This document shows, piece by piece, positions 62,401 through 64,000 of a DNA stretch of 64,000 nt. Numbering within the stretch: position 1 is the first letter of the stretch; the number at the start of each line of letters is the position of its first letter. The notes under the pieces are model-generated. The model was not told the DNA's origin. It ran no database searches and was given only the letters and a program-made list of their open reading frames with translations. The stretch is from contig OZ037771.1 in assembly GCA_964035545.1 (NCBI GenBank), positions 10,974,980 through 11,038,979 on the forward strand, given 5' to 3'. Position numbers and translations under genes: made by a program. The DNA is from Bugula neritina. Taxonomy: Eukaryota > Bryozoa > Gymnolaemata > Cheilostomatida > Bugulidae.

Positions 62401-63475
62401 CTAACTAAAATAGCTGAAGTAAAATCTGAAAGTTTGAAATGTTTATATGTTATTTTATTTGAAAAAGTCAATCAATTGAACAGGATGAAATAATTACATA
62501 TTTTTTCTTATTTTCAAAATATGTTGCAGTTGGGAACATTGCACTATGTGTACCCAGGAGCAAATGGTACAAGGTTTGATCATAGCTTGGGAGTCTATCA
62601 TTTAGCTGGTAAAGTAGTAAAGTTTTTAAAAGAGCACCAACCTCACCTGAATATTAGCGAAGAAGACTGCCTGTGTGTAGAGGTTTGTTATGGGAATAAT
62701 TAACTCAGTATTAGGAGTTGCATAAATATTTTGACTATAAATCAAATACAGCTTTATAGTTTGATACCCATGTGTATATTTATCAGAAAATTTTTAAAAC
62801 TGATTAAAAATAACTGGAGAATGCAGCATTAAAGATTTTGAATTTTAAACATTGAATGCGTGTTGAGTGGGAGACGGATGACATATTATATTGTTATTGA
62901 ATAAGAAAATTGTATTTTGCAAAACGCTTTTATTAGATGTAAGAGAAATAACAGAATGACCAAATACTTGTGACATTGCAGCCAACGTTACTGAGTATTA
63001 TTAGAAACTTTCTTGATAGTTAGCTGTAAAAAGGTGATAACTAACAAATCTTATTGGTGCTTTTACTCAAATACAAGTAATTATTGCAAGTGTTTTTAAA
63101 AGCAAATGAATAATTATTAACATATTTTTACTGTTACCATTGAATGTTTTAAATATGTTTGAGATATAACAGTTTGAAATCCAGGTACATAGGTAGCTGA
63201 TATTACAAAGCAGTTAGATCAAATTGCAGCTAATTTTGTTTAACGTTTTTCAGTTGGCAGGTTTATGCCATGATCTTGGGCACGGTCCTTTCTCAAACTT
63301 TTTTGAGAAGTTATTAGTACCAGCTTTGAATCCTAACAATGGCAGAAGATGGAAACATGCACACACTTCACTTCAAATATTGGATCTGATATACGAACAG
63401 ACGAACATAAGTGACATGGTTTCTGAGAAAGACTGGGAGTTCGTAAAATCTTTGATAGCAGTTGACAAAACATTT
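38468..63475 (+). CDS. SAMHD1: SAMHD1-like HD-domain protein, copy B (5' part, continues past the window)
   Basis: Exons: 38468-38590 (41 codons, clearly similar to exon 1 of copy A, both with ILKPTL), 39727-39834 (36 codons, FNDPIHG and [12 protein letters not shown]), 62530-62682 (51 codons, [16 protein letters not shown], same length as in A) and 63254-63475 (74 codons, [15 protein letters not shown]). Splice sites are GT-AG and all visible junctions are phase 0. The first three HD ligands are present; the fourth should lie in the next exon, outside the window. Relative to copy A, exon 2 lacks about 26 residues at its start. Asn65 sits at the human Asp137 site and Asn143 at the His215 site. 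Intron 2 is 22.7 kb against 77 bp in copy A and is full of repeats. I found no other exon 1/2 pair before 62530, so one long gene is the simplest reading. A third paralog lacking its first exons cannot be excluded. Confidence 0.75.
40448..40495. repeat. 11-bp perfect hairpin
   Basis: CATTTGGGTGG (40448-40458) and CCACCCAAATG (40485-40495) are inverted copies with a 26-base spacer that can add a CTCC/GGAG pairing. Beside it, 40600-40640 begins with GGCCCATTGCTCCGAAGG, an end also found in the element at 50.1-51.45 kb. Confidence 0.55.
41505..41990. repeat. AACGTT-rich arm, left
   Basis: Dense, irregularly spaced AACGTT, AACGTTT and near-palindromic variants. It starts with CCCACTAACAA. The right-hand counterpart at 58.84-59.76 kb ends, as seen on the - strand, with CCCAACTAACAAG, so the two are oriented as inverted ends. 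Confidence 0.6.
42538..42676 (-). CDS. Putative terminal exon of an unrecognised - strand gene
   Basis: Read on the - strand: a strong acceptor (TTGTTGCTTTGTAG at 42690-42677), then one base and 46 codons to TGA at 42540-42538. The predicted piece starts [20 protein letters not shown] and ends [11 protein letters not shown]. Residue composition is that of a soluble protein, which is unusual for a chance frame in DNA of about 30% GC. I do not recognise a family. It lies antisense in intron 2 of SAMHD1 copy B. No ATG or upstream exon is tied to it with certainty. Confidence 0.35.
42740..44320. repeat. 64-bp minisatellite with a 258-bp higher-order repeat
   Basis: Imperfect units of about 64 bases (GGGTGGGCAACTTCAA, then TTATGTACATTTTACTATAA, then ATGACTAACAAGAA). 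From about 43081 a block of four units repeats almost exactly at +258 (43339) and again at +258 (43597). Outside this the units are more diverged, with stragglers to about 45.76 kb. Short reading frames here are artefacts. Confidence 0.88.
44520..44800 (-). pseudogene. Diverged duplicate of the 46.1-46.3 kb segment
   Basis: On the - strand the order of signals matches 46310-46080: acceptor ATTATTTGTAG, CACACCTGTGATTACTTG, acceptor TTACCCAG before GCTGTGCATCAAG, donor TTTAG/GTAAAT, then a piece ending at donor GTTG/GTGAGCACAACTC. The reading frames carry stops and differ from those of the partner. It may be a duplicated exon cluster that decayed, or a non-coding repeat with chance splice-like signals. 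Confidence 0.3.
46080..46310 (-). pseudogene. Exon-like segment, duplicate of 44.5-44.8 kb
   Basis: On the - strand: acceptor ATTATTTGCAG at 46303, a second acceptor ATATCTAG, then 25 open codons ([18 protein letters not shown] and onward) to donor AAGAAG/GTAATT near 46168. A stop lies between the two acceptors. The repeat unit recurs about 1.55 kb lower. Family not recognised. Confidence 0.3.
46537..46625 (-). CDS. Putative exon of an unrecognised - strand gene (possible C-terminus)
   Basis: Read on the - strand: pyrimidine-rich acceptor TTTTTCTTTTCAG ending at 46626, then an open frame beginning [20 protein letters not shown] and ending in a Lys/Asp-rich tail at TAA 46539-46537. The stop overlaps a GTAAAC donor, so the exon could instead continue by splicing. 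The phase fits the exon at 47248-47331. Confidence 0.35.
47248..47331 (-). CDS. Putative internal exon of the same - strand gene
   Basis: Acceptor CTTTCTTTAATAG at 47332 and donor ATACAG/GTTAGA at 47248/47247 bound 84 nt with one open phase ([20 protein letters not shown] and six more residues). Joined by phase to the exon at 46537-46625 it gives about 57 residues without a stop. A possible preceding 45-nt exon at 51990-52034 ([14 protein letters not shown], donor GGCAAG/GTGAGC) has the matching phase. No family recognised. Confidence 0.35.
47340..50090. other. Gene-free AT-rich interval in intron 2 of copy B
   Basis: I see no coding region with splice support, no RNA gene and no clear repeat here. 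Confidence 0.45.
50095..51450. mobile_element. Inverted-repeat element with minisatellite ends
   Basis: The left part holds a 15-base minisatellite (GGTAAAAATGGCACA-like units, about 50108-50170), then GGCCCATTGCTTCGAAGGTG at 50363. The right part, read inverted, holds GGTAATAATGGCACAAGC (51445-51398) and then GGCCGGTGC...GAAGGTGCATTGCTCCTAAAAT (51392-51335), so both ends carry the same blocks in the same outer-to-inner order. The core 50460-50640 is an inverted copy of 26030-26280. Confidence 0.55.
52744..54181. repeat. Pair of direct repeats of about 0.4-0.45 kb
   Basis: 52744-53166 and 53720-54181 match nearly throughout (TAATATATGTATTTTAT, AAGAAGCCATCTTGCACAAA, AAGTTGCAATATAGCAGTAC, AACTGTAGCTAAACTAGTAT), at roughly 85-90% by eye. 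The second copy carries an extra hairpin at 53739-53771 (GCTTCCCAC with GTGGGAAGC). Confidence 0.85.
54391..54645 (-). CDS. Putative Cys-rich exon of an unrecognised - strand gene
   Basis: Acceptor CCTTTTTTCTCAG ends at 54646; the frame then stays open for 84 codons to TAA at 54393-54391. Readable parts: [52 protein letters not shown]. Six cysteines and N-glycosylation-like sites (NIT, NNT) suggest an extracellular domain, but that is inference. Donor-like GTGATA or GTAACT sites occur before the stop, so the exon may end earlier. In DNA this AT-rich, 84 codons without a stop after a strong acceptor is unlikely by chance. Another exon-like frame with a good acceptor lies upstream at about 55160-55073 ([20 protein letters not shown]). 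Confidence 0.4.
   Translation of the reverse strand, partial: SNITNLQWECLPIQGQTTLEVNNTLRKMGFGFMKATNAYVYFHQPTTNFKKECLCLQCFNNNTCIMYPRWVIGKYWSVTYHTQS
54700..58830. other. AT-rich interval with little recognisable content
   Basis: Apart from the weak - strand exon candidate near 55.1 kb and two loosely similar segments (56650-56720 and 56910-56995, sharing TTTTGGAG-ATAT and TTCAGAGTTTA), I see no gene, RNA or clear repeat. Confidence 0.4.
58840..59762. repeat. AACGTT-rich arm, right
   Basis: More than twenty AACGTT or AACATT-type near-palindromes at short spacing, ending in TTGTTAGTTGGG. Oriented opposite to the arm at 41.5 kb. Open frames inside are artefacts of the repeat. Confidence 0.65.
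60200..61150 (-). pseudogene. LTR retrotransposon relic: gag and protease start (- strand)
   Basis: On the - strand from about 61145: gag N-terminal motif [20 protein letters not shown], stops, then 60902-60702 open ([32 protein letters not shown]). Further down is a zinc-knuckle-like [14 protein letters not shown], in which Tyr replaces the expected His, then a protease-type VDSGC followed by a stop. No LTRs found. It lies in intron 2 of SAMHD1 copy B in antisense. Confidence 0.7.
61800..61895 (-). repeat. tRNA-derived SINE head
   Basis: On the - strand: CCCCCATAGTATAATGGTAGC (A-box side, starting near 61893; first 20 bases suffice), CTTTCAAG in the anticodon-loop position, then GAGGTTCAATTTT (B-box-like). 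Same family as the fold-back pair at 0.4-0.6 kb. Confidence 0.55.
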
Positions 63476-63514
63476 GTAAGGAAAACTAATATTTACTCAT
63501 TTCATGAGCTATAC

Positions 63515-63635
63515 AATACATACATACATACATACATACATACATACATACATACACACGTACACGCGTACACGCGTACACGCGTACACGCGTACACGCG
63601 TACACGCATACACGCATACATACATTCATACATAT
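63515..63635. repeat. CATA tetranucleotide / ACACGCGT repeat after exon 4 of copy B
   Basis: About 45 bases of CATA followed by about 60 of ACACGCGT/ACACGCAT-type units. It begins 40 bases after the donor of exon 4 and makes the exon frame appear to run on, so the real exon end is the GTAAGG at 63476. Confidence 0.9.
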
Positions 63636-64000
63636 ACACATACTCAACTGTCAATCTTTTATAAAATTTCCTATTTACGATAAGATAGAAAACTCAGCAG
63701 GCATTGCAGATTACGCTGGTGAAATTGATTTGCAATTTGTGTGTATTGTATTTCTGTTTTCACCATTGTGGTTATAAGGTTGAGTGTCATTATTACCCCA
63801 TTTCTGCTGACTATTTTGTTGTCCTGGGGCTATATTTATATAGGAATGGTTACATATAAAGCAAACTATGAAACTCATATGCTATGCCAATATAAAAACA
63901 ACAAACTATTATTGGCCATCAACATGCAACATAATTAATACTGTTATCCATTTTCAAAAACTTGTTGTATTTAAAAATTAGTCCTTTGTGAATAGATAAA

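Overview
The window looks like AT-rich nuclear DNA from an invertebrate animal. The genes are split by GT-AG introns, long stretches carry no gene, and microsatellites, tRNA-derived SINEs, inverted-repeat elements and decayed LTR retrotransposons are common. Nothing in the sequence fixes the phylum.

The cellular genes I recognise are two tandem SAMHD1-type (HD-domain dNTP triphosphohydrolase) paralogs on the + strand. Copy A is complete: eleven coding exons between 2596 and 16416 give 529 residues with intact HD metal ligands and no N-terminal SAM domain. Copy B starts at 38468 and runs off the right edge, with four exons visible (38468-38590, 39727-39834, 62530-62682, 63254-63475). It has Asn where human SAMHD1 has Asp137 in the guanine-reading allosteric site, and Asn where human has His215. 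The flanks and first introns of A and B are still alignable (1-2600 against about 36.0-38.5 kb; about 4.29-4.41 against 38.85-38.97 kb), so a segmental duplication made the pair. A likely TATA/CCAAT promoter with a noncoding first exon for B lies at 34.61-34.71 kb.

Between and inside the genes: introns of A hold an inverted-repeat element with G-rich subterminal motifs (2.83-4.15 kb), a second inverted-repeat element next to a hammerhead ribozyme (7.2-8.1 kb), a Ty3-like RNase H/integrase relic on the - strand with a SINE inside it (10.6-12.3 kb), and a GT-rich minisatellite (15 kb). Between A and B lie a second hammerhead ribozyme at the end of a 272-nt retrozyme-like unit (17.28-17.57 kb), a MITE (18.5 kb), a complete but broken LTR retrotransposon with a GATTG target duplication (19.17-24.45 kb), an inverted-repeat element (25.5-26.4 kb), and two oppositely oriented Ty3-like relics (26.4-30.45 kb + strand, 31.0-32.5 kb - strand).

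The 22.7-kb second intron of B holds two AACGTT-rich arms in inverted orientation (41.5-42.0 and 58.8-59.76 kb). They may be the ends of one insertion of about 18 kb. Inside are a 64-bp minisatellite with a 258-bp higher-order repeat, a tandem 0.45-kb duplication, and several unannotated exon-like ORFs with good splice signals on the - strand (42.5, 46.6, 47.3, 54.5 and 55.1 kb) from a gene I do not recognise.

The most unusual items are the two almost identical hammerhead ribozymes, the allosteric-site change in SAMHD1 copy B, the large composite in its intron and the cryptic - strand gene.
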